From: a virus
IMG/VR virus record: IMGVR_UViG_3300036800_000259
Coordinates: 1 to 35,120 of that record
Reading direction: 5' to 3' (one strand)
Length of the DNA stretch: 35,120 nt
Made by a program: the position numbers and the translations under genes. Below the pieces are notes generated by a model, which was not told the origin of the DNA, ran no database searches, and worked only from the letters and a program-made list of their open reading frames with translations. Every line of letters starts with the position of its first letter. The first letter of the stretch is position 1. Of this stretch, positions 26,859 through 34,592 are shown in pieces.

Positions 26859-28049
26859 GTGACTGCTGCCTCTGCTAGTGGTGCGATGGCCACACAACGC
26901 ACTGTCTTTATCAATTTCAAGGGGTCGGTTAGTAGCTTACTGTCTTCAACTAAGCAGGCTACCGCGATCCTCGGTAAGATGGGTGACTCCGTTGTCAATG
27001 TCGGCAAGATGTTCGGAGCCGCACTGACTGGTAATATCAAGCCGCTGGTTAATGGTGTGTTCAATGCGTTGGGTAAGATCGCTAAGCTGTTTTTGATTAT
27101 GCCAGGGTTCTTGCTCGCTCTCGTGAACCCAATGAATGTCGCACAAATGGCGATGGCAAACTTCTCGACAGCCATTAGTGCGTCATCTCCAGCAGCGTTT
27201 GTGGCGGCTACTCGTAACATGGCACCAGCCATGAAAGACGCTGTGATGGCTGTTCGGTTACTGGAGCCACAGCTAAAGAATTTGTATGGCATCATTCAGC
27301 AAGGCTTCTGGGCTGGTTTCGCCGGAGATGTCAACCAGTTAGCGACAGCATACTTCCCGATCCTCAGCACTGGTTTGGGTGGCATCGCTACCTCACTGGG
27401 TGACCTGCGTGAGAAGCTGGTTCAGTTCTTACTGCAACCACAGGTAATAGCAGCAATTCAGAATTGGATGACAGCGTTCTCTGGTATGGGCGCGAAGATC
27501 CTGCCGATTATTGAGTCCATGTTGCCGACCATGATTTCACTGTTTACGAGCTTTGCCAATATCCTGATCAGTTTGCTGCCATTGTTGCAGATACTGATGG
27601 GATGGCTCGGCAACATTATGAACTTCATAGCCCCGATCCTGTCCGGCCTCAGTGGTATCACCAGCAGTACTGGTGCGATTGGCAGTGTGGCGGGAGCTAC
27701 TGGCGGCACAACCAGCACCAGTAGCAGCGGTGGCATTGGTGGATTCTTTAGCGGCATTATCCACGGTATCAGCGGTTTCTTCTCATCACTGTTTGGTGGT
27801 GGTAAAGCTGCTGGTGGTCCGGTGATGGCTGGACGAAGCTACCTTGTGGGCGAGCACGGTCCCGAGATCCTCCGCATGGGAGGCAGTGGCTTCATCACGC
27901 CGAACGCAGTCATGGGCGGCAACCATTATCACCAGGTCACCGTGAAGATCGGGGAGACGGAGCTGCAGAACATGGTCACCAACCAGATCAGCATGATGAC
28001 TCAAGGCGTCGCGGTCGCCGCGCGCATGGGCCGCGGGTCCATCGTCTGA
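26859..28049 (+). CDS. tape measure protein, 396 aa
   Basis: Sets tail length. Hydrophobic helical N-terminal and central parts (FLIMPGFLLALVNPMNVAQM; SMLPTMISLFTSFANILISL), a Gly/Ser linker (ATGGTTSTSSSGGIGGFF), then the diagnostic tape-measure motif GGKAAGGPVMAGRSYLVGEHGPEILRMGGSGFI near residue 320. GTG start behind AAAAGGAGG. At 396 aa it is short for the family, which predicts a short tail (about 60 nm by the usual 0.15 nm per residue rule). Confidence 0.88.
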   Translation: MTAASASGAMATQRTVFINFKGSVSSLLSSTKQATAILGKMGDSVVNVGKMFGAALTGNIKPLVNGVFNALGKIAKLFLIMPGFLLALVNPMNVAQMAMANFSTAISASSPAAFVAATRNMAPAMKDAVMAVRLLEPQLKNLYGIIQQGFWAGFAGDVNQLATAYFPILSTGLGGIATSLGDLREKLVQFLLQPQVIAAIQNWMTAFSGMGAKILPIIESMLPTMISLFTSFANILISLLPLLQILMGWLGNIMNFIAPILSGLSGITSSTGAIGSVAGATGGTTSTSSSGGIGGFFSGIIHGISGFFSSLFGGGKAAGGPVMAGRSYLVGEHGPEILRMGGSGFITPNAVMGGNHYHQVTVKIGETELQNMVTNQISMMTQGVAVAARMGRGSIV

Positions 28050-28195
28050 TGACTAATTGTGAATGCGGTAATTTAATAGAAGGTGCTAGCCAATTTTGTT
28101 ATTGGTGTATGGAGGCAGAAAAAGAGTTGAGAGAGCTAACGGTAGTTGAGATGCGTCCTGTTACTGCAGAAGAAGAGAAAGAAAATTACTGGTAA
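28049..28195 (+). CDS. small zinc-ribbon protein, 48 aa
   Basis: ATG overlaps the tape-measure stop (TGATG). MTNCECGNLIEGASQFCYWC forms a clear CxC-x-CxxC zinc ribbon, followed by a charged helix. AT-rich codons unlike the tape measure. Function unknown. Confidence 0.6.
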   Translation: MTNCECGNLIEGASQFCYWCMEAEKELRELTVVEMRPVTAEEEKENYW

Positions 28196-28196
28196 A

Positions 28197-28349
28197 ATGC
28201 CTCAGCACCGCCGCGCACGCCGGCACCAGCACTGGGAGGTCACGCGACAGTGCTCGACGTTGTGTGACTGTGGTGCGGTGTGTCACGAGCTGCACCAGCC
28301 AGTCGATCAGCGTGAGCATGATCCGGCTAGCTGTGTTGCGCTTCGTTAG
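28197..28349 (+). CDS. small His/Cys-rich protein, 50 aa
   Basis: ATG 1 nt behind the preceding stop. Product MPQHRRARRHQHWEVTRQCS continues LCDCGAVCHELHQPVDQREH with five Cys and a basic N-terminus, a likely zinc-binding, nucleic-acid-binding protein. The stop overlaps the opposite gene (TTAG). Confidence 0.6.
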   Translation: MPQHRRARRHQHWEVTRQCSTLCDCGAVCHELHQPVDQREHDPASCVALR

Positions 28350-28474
28350 TTGATTGAGTCATATAGTAATTGGTCTTCGATACAATGATGACATACGCTT
28401 TCTTCAATACCGTCAATTAAATTACCTTCACAATGGTCACATCGATTATGCTCGCCATCCCAGTAATTTAGCAT
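28346..28474 (-). CDS. small zinc-ribbon protein, 42 aa, leaderless (insertion module)
   Basis: ATG 6 nt behind a cassette -10. CDHC (12-15) and CHHC (28-31) make a textbook four-Cys zinc ribbon in MLNYWDGEHNRCDHCEGN. Stop overlaps the rightward stop by TTAG. Function unknown. Confidence 0.7.
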   Translation of the reverse strand: MLNYWDGEHNRCDHCEGNLIDGIEESVCHHCIEDQLLYDSIN

Positions 28475-28504
28475 GATTAGACGCTATCACAGACTGCACT
28501 GCAA
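28475..28504 (-). promoter_or_regulatory. leftward cassette promoter, short class
   Basis: -10 TAGCGT (28481-28486), spacer TGCAGTGCAGTCTGTGA, no clear -35. Six nt to the ATG at 28474. Nearly the same sequence as the rightward copy at 911. Confidence 0.8.
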
Positions 28505-28554
28505 AGCTAGTTGTTGCTCCGTACGGGTGAACTAGAGGACTGGAGTATTTTTCC

Positions 28555-29973
28555 GTGGCCTCACTGACTCTTACCTACGATGACACCACGGCGAGAGTCC
28601 TGCTGTCGGCGACCTCGCTGCCTGCGACAGCGGATGTAGCACTGTTCGAGGTCAGCACAGACCAGATCCACTGGACGCAGGTGCGTGGCGGTAGTGCGGT
28701 GACGATCTCCAGCACTGCGGCCAGCCTCATCGACTATGAGTTCAGCCCTGGTGTGGTCAACTATTACCGGGTGTCCGCAGTCGACACCGACCTGCCGACG
28801 TTCGTAGCGTCAAGCACCGCGGTCAGCGCCAGTGGTGCCGCGGTGTCCCCGACTGTGCCGGTGGGCTATGCCGAAGGTGACCTGCTGGTGATCTGGGCAA
28901 GCATCAGAAACTCTGGCACTGGCACGGTGGTGTGCCCCACTGGCTGGACTGTCATGATGCAGACCGACAACATCGGGCTGTTCGGCAAACGGGCTCTGAG
29001 CAGCGAATCTACGCCGACTGTCAGTGTCACAGGCGGTGTCACGGGTACGTCTGGCAGCGACGTGATCGCTCAGATGGCCTGCTTCCGCAACTGCGAGCGC
29101 ACGCCGGCCGCCACCGCCTACCAGCTCAACCCGAGTGCGCAGAACATCACCTACCCACCGATGGCCGGTGTCGAGTCAACGTGGACCGCGGTGCTCTACC
29201 TTGGCTGGAAGGCCGACGACTGGACGGGCGTAGCCACGATCTCAGGCGCTACGGAGATCGGCGAGCCGGTGAGCACCGCTGGCCTGGACGCCGGCTTGGT
29301 CTGGGACTACCAGCTGCTCACCACGCCGGCTGCAGTCAGCTCAGGTGTGTTCACGGTGACTGGCGGGACTTCCGTCATCAGCTACGGTGCGACGGTGGCG
29401 CTGCGCAACGCCGACTATGTGACCCGCACGAGCGCGAGCATCACCCCGGCGATGAGTCTGGTGTGGCTGAAGTTTCCCAGTGCTCCCTACCTCAACCGAT
29501 CGGTGATGCTGATCGGCTGGGAGGAGACAGAGCGCACCACACGCCTGGGATTCTTCCCGATCGTCGGCAAGCGCACTGCCATTGCGTCAACTGATCTACA
29601 TTCCCCGCGAACAGTGACTATCTCGCTGTTCACACAGGATGACGTCGAGGTAGCGGCAGTAGATCTGGTGCTCTCGTTAGGCATTATTATGCTCTTGCAA
29701 ACGCCAGTGAATCTAGCGTTGAAGAGCATGTATGCGGGGGTCGGGACCTACAACTACGTCAAGCCAGCGCACCTGTCTCATCGCAATACGATCACCGTGC
29801 CATTGACTGAGGTCAGCATGCCGGATCTCAGTATTGTCGGAGCTACGGTTACTTGGGCAACTTTGATTACTAATTACACAGACTGGTCAGCTGAGCTAGT
29901 GGCTAATGCAACATGGACCGCTGTTTTAGCGCTACAAGGCACTCCTGCTGACGCGCTCGTAGGGGTGTCGTAA
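28555..29973 (+). CDS. minor tail protein, 472 aa
   Basis: Follows the tape measure, where the distal tail protein is expected. N-terminal residues 1-90 look like a fibronectin-III-type domain (ALFEVSTDQIHWTQVRGGSA, VNYYRVSAVD). The middle is a beta-rich region of the kind in hypothetical actinophage tail proteins (GDLLVIWASIRNSGTGTVVC). The C-terminal third (SLVWLKFPSAPYLNRSVMLI) resembles tail hub proteins. Possibly a fused distal-tail/carbohydrate-binding protein. GTG start with GGAG 10 nt upstream. Confidence 0.65.
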   Translation: MASLTLTYDDTTARVLLSATSLPATADVALFEVSTDQIHWTQVRGGSAVTISSTAASLIDYEFSPGVVNYYRVSAVDTDLPTFVASSTAVSASGAAVSPTVPVGYAEGDLLVIWASIRNSGTGTVVCPTGWTVMMQTDNIGLFGKRALSSESTPTVSVTGGVTGTSGSDVIAQMACFRNCERTPAATAYQLNPSAQNITYPPMAGVESTWTAVLYLGWKADDWTGVATISGATEIGEPVSTAGLDAGLVWDYQLLTTPAAVSSGVFTVTGGTSVISYGATVALRNADYVTRTSASITPAMSLVWLKFPSAPYLNRSVMLIGWEETERTTRLGFFPIVGKRTAIASTDLHSPRTVTISLFTQDDVEVAAVDLVLSLGIIMLLQTPVNLALKSMYAGVGTYNYVKPAHLSHRNTITVPLTEVSMPDLSIVGATVTWATLITNYTDWSAELVANATWTAVLALQGTPADALVGVS

Positions 29974-29984
29974 CGTTAGTACGA

Positions 29985-29996
29985 TAGAATAGCTTC
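29985..29996 (+). promoter_or_regulatory. rightward leaderless promoter, non-cassette
   Basis: -10 TAGAAT (29985-29990), AGCTTC, then the ATG at 29997. It follows the same 6-nt rule as the cassettes but has no GACAGTGCAGT block. It lies just behind the stop of the minor tail gene. Confidence 0.55.
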
Positions 29997-30341
29997 ATGG
30001 ATGACCCACTGGAAGAACAGCATTTACTTGATGTACTTGACGACGCACGAGTATCATTGCAGGCGTATAAACGTTGGGTGCGCATCTTTGTCGCATTTTT
30101 GTTGTTTTTCTTGACTCTTATTGCTTTAGGCGTCTACGCTGGTTTTGAAGGCTCGTTGCATCATATAGATACAGCAGGTTGGGCTGCGGCGGCTATAACA
30201 GTTGGATGTATTGGGTCTGTTATCACTATCATTGTAGTAGCAATAATTATAAATGCTACTGTTGGCGAGAACCATCCAGATATTGAATTAAGGAAAGCAC
30301 AACGTGCGCATCGTGATTACATTGTGAGGCAATCATTGTGA
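29997..30341 (+). CDS. membrane protein with two TM helices, 114 aa
   Basis: Charged N-terminus (MDDPLEEQHLLDVLDDARVS), TM helix about 30-50 (IFVAFLLFFLTLIALGVYAG), second TM about 62-85 (AAAAITVGCIGSVITIIVVA), then a charged tail. Leaderless by its -10 spacing. Located amid tail genes; could be a holin-like, superinfection-exclusion or other membrane moron protein. Codons are AT-rich. Confidence 0.65.
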   Translation: MDDPLEEQHLLDVLDDARVSLQAYKRWVRIFVAFLLFFLTLIALGVYAGFEGSLHHIDTAGWAAAAITVGCIGSVITIIVVAIIINATVGENHPDIELRKAQRAHRDYIVRQSL

Positions 30342-30538
30342 TCTACCGATGGCAGCGTGAGAAGCTGCGCCAGTCGCTACCAGCAGGTAACTACGCTGGC
30401 TTGTGCTGCTCAATGCATGGCTCGATCTGTGAGCCTCCGAAGACTATGTGTTGCCGTCAGTGCACCGAGTGGCAGCACCCGCAGCACAAGGACGGCTCAG
30501 CCTGCAGCAACCCTGACCCGTCGTGGCTGAGACTCTAG
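30338..30538 (+). CDS. Cys-rich zinc-binding-like protein, 66 aa
   Basis: GTG overlaps the preceding stop (GTGA). Product has seven Cys and several His (GLCCSMHGSICEPPKTMCCR, then QCTEWQHPQHKDGSACSNPD), a pattern fit for one or two zinc sites. The stop shares CTAG with the opposite methyltransferase gene. Function unknown. Confidence 0.65.
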   Translation: MIYRWQREKLRQSLPAGNYAGLCCSMHGSICEPPKTMCCRQCTEWQHPQHKDGSACSNPDPSWLRL

Positions 30539-31194
30539 AGCTGCTGGATCAGGAATCGACCGATGTATTCAGCGTATGTAGGTGGTATTGCTTCGTTGAG
30601 TTCGTCTTTGGTCATCCAGTCTATGCCCATCGCACGACTGGCATTGGCGACAGTGCAATTACCGCCACCGTTGACGGAGACGAATGACGTATTCTGATCC
30701 ACCTTGCCGTATTGGCTCTTACGCTTGTCATAGGTGAATACCAGCGGATGTGGTCGAACGCAAGGGCGATTGGGAATGATGATGTTCGACTCGAAACCCC
30801 GATGCCTGATCACGGATAGCTCTGAGAATGTGGTGCCGCACAACCATATTGGATCGATCAGCGGCGCACCCTCGACATTCTCGATTACGTAAGGCAGTCC
30901 AGTGGCTCTCATTGCCTCACGCATCGGAGTCAACAAATCTGGCCATGCTGATGCGTTACCGTTACGTTTGGCCAGGTCGGAGAATCGTTGACACGGTGGT
31001 GATCCGTGGACGGCATCGAACTCGTGATGGTTTTCTTTCAGAAACTCGATTGCGTCGTCTTGATGAAACTCGTCTCCGATGTATCGGGGTTGGTTCTTGA
31101 TGTCGACACCGGTCACATGGAAGCCGGCGAGTTGGTAGCCACGAGCACTGCCGCCAGCACAACAGCACAGATCGAGTAGTCGAAGTTTTCTCAC
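30535..31194 (-). CDS. C5-cytosine-type DNA methyltransferase, 219 aa, leaderless GTG start (insertion module)
   Basis: SAM-dependent DNA methylase. Motif I LLDLCCCAGGSARGY (6-20), catalytic motif IV HGSPPCQRFS with Cys68, motif VI VIENVEGA (ENV 105-107). The protein is short: the target-recognition region is reduced compared with bacterial C5 enzymes, as in other phage members. The GTG at 31194 lies exactly 6 nt behind the cassette -10; a GTG two codons earlier would overlap the spacer. No restriction partner is adjacent, so it is probably for self-protection of phage DNA. Confidence 0.85.
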   Translation of the reverse strand: MRKLRLLDLCCCAGGSARGYQLAGFHVTGVDIKNQPRYIGDEFHQDDAIEFLKENHHEFDAVHGSPPCQRFSDLAKRNGNASAWPDLLTPMREAMRATGLPYVIENVEGAPLIDPIWLCGTTFSELSVIRHRGFESNIIIPNRPCVRPHPLVFTYDKRKSQYGKVDQNTSFVSVNGGGNCTVANASRAMGIDWMTKDELNEAIPPTYAEYIGRFLIQQL

Positions 31195-31235
31195 TACCAC
31201 AGTGTATCACAGACTGCACTGTCCTAGCAAGGGAG
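31195..31235 (-). promoter_or_regulatory. leftward cassette promoter, short class
   Basis: -10 TACACT (31201-31206), spacer GACAGTGCAGTCTGTGA, -35 TTGCTA at 18 nt, 6 nt to the GTG at 31194. The plus-strand end AAGGGAG serves the GTG of the tail gene at 31240. Confidence 0.85.
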
Positions 31236-31239
31236 CTGA

Positions 31240-32439
31240 GTGCACTCGGTTTCAGCGCGGTTCCTCAGTGCTCTGCAGGGGCCGCACAAGATCGCTGTGA
31301 GAGCTGTGCTGTGTAATCCGGTGCCACAGTTCGGGACGAACCCGACTGGCACGGAGGTGCCGGTGATCTCGGGTAACGTGACCATCCAGTCACTGTCCGA
31401 CATCAAGAGCACCCTGACGATCACGATCCCAGGAGCATACTGGGATCAGGTGCAGCCTTTCGGACAGGAGATCTACATTGAGCGCGGTATCGAGTTCGCT
31501 AATGGAGACAGGGAATATGTACCTCTTGGCTACCATAGGATTGAACAAGCCAGCCAGGACGACGCGCCTTATGGCCCCATTGTCATCACCGCTCTGGATC
31601 GCATTGCCCAATTACAGCAAAATAAACTTGTCTTCCCTCTCCCCCTCAATAATGGAGACTCGCACCGCAACGTCTTCCAACGACTTGTCAATGGAATAGC
31701 GATACCACAGCAAGCCACTTACCCTGGCCTGTCTCCCGATGGCTATGGGATGTATCTCGACGCTCGGGTGCCGATCTACTGGTCAGGATATGACCCCGAT
31801 GCGACAACTATCATCGGTGATCAGATAGTCGAAGATGATGCTTACGCTTACCTTGCTCAGCTCATCAAGTTTTACTACGCGGCTATTCGGTTCAACAACG
31901 CCGGCGAGATGATCGTCTATTCTCTGAAGTTCGACTTCAGCCATCCTGTTGCTACTCTACAAGGCGGTAGCGGCGGTGCGATCTCCTCTATCAAACGCGT
32001 TGTCAAGCGCACTGACGTCCATAACATAGTAACGGCGTACGGGTCAGATCCGTCGAGTATTACAGATTTCATAGTGACATTTAATGCCGATCCGAACAGC
32101 CCTCTGGCATGGAACAAGACGACGTTCCCGCAGTTCGGCCCTAGCCCCACCTACTACAGCTCGCCACTGCTACAGGTAGACGCTGATGTCGAGCTGGCCG
32201 GCGAGGTGCTGCTACGACGTTACATCGCACTGCCAGAGACGTTCACCATCTCGACCATCTGCAACCCCGCACTGGAGTGCAACGATCCGCTCGACGTCAG
32301 CGTGCGTCCTGGCTTCCCGCTGCAGCGCTGCATGCTGGACACCATCATGATCCCACTCGTCGCTAACCAGCTCGGCACGATCACGACGCGCATCCCGACT
32401 GCTACTGAAGGTTTGTCTCTGGGATTGGGGATTTTATAA
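31240..32439 (+). CDS. minor tail protein (DUF5047-like), 399 aa
   Basis: Beta-rich protein starting with a region for SFLSALQ-type motifs (VSARFLSALQGPHKIAVRAV), then SGNVTIQSLSDIKSTLTITI and DREYVPLGYHRIEQASQDDA. This is the pattern of DUF5047-type tail hub proteins of actinophages. Located between other tail genes. GTG start behind AAGGGAG. Confidence 0.7.
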   Translation: MHSVSARFLSALQGPHKIAVRAVLCNPVPQFGTNPTGTEVPVISGNVTIQSLSDIKSTLTITIPGAYWDQVQPFGQEIYIERGIEFANGDREYVPLGYHRIEQASQDDAPYGPIVITALDRIAQLQQNKLVFPLPLNNGDSHRNVFQRLVNGIAIPQQATYPGLSPDGYGMYLDARVPIYWSGYDPDATTIIGDQIVEDDAYAYLAQLIKFYYAAIRFNNAGEMIVYSLKFDFSHPVATLQGGSGGAISSIKRVVKRTDVHNIVTAYGSDPSSITDFIVTFNADPNSPLAWNKTTFPQFGPSPTYYSSPLLQVDADVELAGEVLLRRYIALPETFTISTICNPALECNDPLDVSVRPGFPLQRCMLDTIMIPLVANQLGTITTRIPTATEGLSLGLGIL

Positions 32440-32832
32440 ATGCCGCTGCCAGCAGGATATGGCTTTCCTATTACTGCTCCTGATTCCTTCGCTTTAGTTG
32501 CACGAAGTACGGGGACGTATACTTCAGAGCCTATTTTTGATCCGCACGGCGACTTCAGTCTTGTTCGAGGGGTCCAGCTTTTGGTCTATACCAGTGAAAT
32601 CAGTGGGTCTCCGACATTGGGTTGTGCATTAGAAAGCTCTCCAGATCAAGTGACCTGGACATTGATTGCTGGCAGTGATATGGCGCCTATGTCTGATGTA
32701 GGTAATGCGTCTGTCAATGTAGCTGTGTCAGGCTCTGACTATATTCGTGTTGTATCGACTGTGGGTGGAACAGGTACACCTAGTATTACTTATCGGGCTG
32801 TTGCACTCCTCATCGTCCCGAATGACAGCTGA
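32440..32832 (+). CDS. beta-rich structural protein, 130 aa (paralogue of 22119)
   Basis: ATG directly after the upstream stop. ESSPDQVTWTLIAGSDMAPM and VVSTVGGTGTPSITYRAVAL align with the protein at 22119 over the same order of motifs. It is therefore a duplicated head/tail surface protein, probably with an Ig-like or jelly-roll fold. The stop overlaps the next ATG. Confidence 0.65.
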   Translation: MPLPAGYGFPITAPDSFALVARSTGTYTSEPIFDPHGDFSLVRGVQLLVYTSEISGSPTLGCALESSPDQVTWTLIAGSDMAPMSDVGNASVNVAVSGSDYIRVVSTVGGTGTPSITYRAVALLIVPNDS

Positions 32833-34073
32833 TGACTGCGGCTGATGCGTTTGGTTTGACTCGGCTGTTCATCACCCCTTCCAGCGTGCCGCCAGATCCG
32901 ACCTTGGCGCAGGACTGGGTTGGTGGAGTGATGACGCAGTGGGATGCAGTGAGCTTCGCCAACACAGTCACAGTAGGCCCTGTGACGTACCGGAATCTGC
33001 CGGTGGTCAGTCCGAACGGACTCACCGAAGGCACGGTGCTGCTGGCTAAAGCACCGGGCGGTTACATCGTGGTCGGGATGCTCGGCAACTCGGCGAACAT
33101 CACGTTGATAGATCCGATCCGCTATCGGTCACTGCGTACCGATGTGCCGTTTTCGAGTACGACATTGATTGACGCAGGGCCATTGAACTTCCTGCTTAAC
33201 GAGAACACACAGTATGCGGTTGATGGCGGATTGTTCTATACTGCTGCAGCACAAGGTAATATCAAGTTCGCGTGGAATGGCCCACCGAACATGGCGTGTA
33301 AATGGACTATGTATGGCACGGTTGACAGCTCTATTCACACCTTCATTGATGTTACCTCGTTCACCTCCTATGGAGATTCGACTACACAGACGCTGTGGCT
33401 CTATGCTAATGAACAGATGTGTGCGCCACGCGCATGGTTTTCCACTACAGACACTGGCGGCTTGCTTCAGCTTCGAGTAGCTGAAGGTAGCGATGCCAAA
33501 GCAGGAACACTGCAGGCCGGTTCATGGATGCGTATCAGTGAGTTAGGTGCAGGCTCAGGCACGACGACGTATATCAAGATCTACCCCGCTACCGGCTCTC
33601 GCTCTTACGACCACACGGGCGCGTATATCGGAGCAACCGATGGCGACAACAATATGTACATGGGTACGTTCAGCGGACGTAGCTTCGGCAATGAAATGCA
33701 TATGTGGACGTTCGACGCAGCGACAATGCGCAGTGACTTGGCTGGCGCGACGATCCTGTCGGCGCAGATGTTTCTTTACTGCTTCCAGTGCGGCAGCACG
33801 CAAGGTGACTACAACTGGTATTGGTCGACAACATCATCACTAGTGACACCAGCGCCGACTAATAGCTTTGGTGGCACTGACGTACAGAACCTATGGACAG
33901 TGAACAGTTGGAATAACTTTGACATCACTTCACAGATACATTATGTAATCAGTAGCAACGCTAATTCAGTGCTCGGAGGCCCAGCAGCATTTAATGATGC
34001 GGCTACCGCATTCCGTGGCTATGGCTTCAGTTCATCCTACCGGCCGTATATCCAGCTGACCTACGCTGTTTAA
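32832..34073 (+). CDS. tail fibre/receptor-binding candidate, 413 aa
   Basis: N-terminal part is a virion-anchoring region (QWDAVSFANTVTVGPVTYRN, then GGYIVVGMLG). The middle is beta-rich and aromatic. The C-terminal half (DNNMYMGTFSGRSFGNEMHM; ATILSAQMFLYCFQC) resembles DNRLRE-type domains of actinophage tail proteins and ends with YRPYIQLTYAV. Probably binds the host surface. Confidence 0.65.
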   Translation: MTAADAFGLTRLFITPSSVPPDPTLAQDWVGGVMTQWDAVSFANTVTVGPVTYRNLPVVSPNGLTEGTVLLAKAPGGYIVVGMLGNSANITLIDPIRYRSLRTDVPFSSTTLIDAGPLNFLLNENTQYAVDGGLFYTAAAQGNIKFAWNGPPNMACKWTMYGTVDSSIHTFIDVTSFTSYGDSTTQTLWLYANEQMCAPRAWFSTTDTGGLLQLRVAEGSDAKAGTLQAGSWMRISELGAGSGTTTYIKIYPATGSRSYDHTGAYIGATDGDNNMYMGTFSGRSFGNEMHMWTFDAATMRSDLAGATILSAQMFLYCFQCGSTQGDYNWYWSTTSSLVTPAPTNSFGGTDVQNLWTVNSWNNFDITSQIHYVISSNANSVLGGPAAFNDAATAFRGYGFSSSYRPYIQLTYAV

Positions 34074-34082
34074 GAGGGGCAG

Positions 34083-34592
34083 ATGCCGAACACGTCTAAA
34101 TTAGCACTGCCCTATCCCGCTCTCTCAGACGCTCCGAATGGTCCACTAGCGATACAGAACCTGGCTAATGGTGTCGATGCTCTCGGTATTCTCGGCGGTA
34201 AACGTCGTACCGGCATCAGTTCAGCTGTCAACACTATTGAGTCAATCGTCTGTGACACACAGACGCTCTCACTAGCGGCTAGCAGTGTCTTTCTTATTGA
34301 TTTCTACTGTGCTTTCACTGTCACAGTAGCTGCTACTGATATTACGATGCGGGTGAGACTGACCAGTGTATCTGGCACAATCGTAGGTGAAGCTGCTGCA
34401 TTCGGTGTTTACGTTTCGCCACAACCTAACCATGGGCATGTTTCTTTGCTTTATAAGACAACAGCAGCGGAGTTGGACTATTTCGCGGGCTCTATTGTTC
34501 GTATTGCCGGTACGGGCAATGCAAACGCCATTGTTCCGACTGCTATTACCGTCACTGCATTAGGTCCTTCAACTATTATCGGGGACTTCTAG
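34083..34592 (+). CDS. tail appendage protein, 169 aa
   Basis: The N-terminus PNTSKLALPYPALSDAPNGP and IQNLANGVDAL is a recurrent motif of small actinophage tail-associated proteins. The rest is a beta-rich jelly-roll-like domain (LAASSVFLIDFYCAFTVTVA). ATG behind GAGGGG. Probably an accessory fibre or baseplate protein. Confidence 0.6.
   Translation: MPNTSKLALPYPALSDAPNGPLAIQNLANGVDALGILGGKRRTGISSAVNTIESIVCDTQTLSLAASSVFLIDFYCAFTVTVAATDITMRVRLTSVSGTIVGEAAAFGVYVSPQPNHGHVSLLYKTTAAELDYFAGSIVRIAGTGNANAIVPTAITVTALGPSTIIGDF

Noticed and set aside
28932-29594. A 220-codon open frame overlapping the minor tail gene
   Set aside because: It lies in another frame of a GC-rich conserved gene, is full of His/Arg/Cys as expected for a shadow frame, and has no ribosome site.
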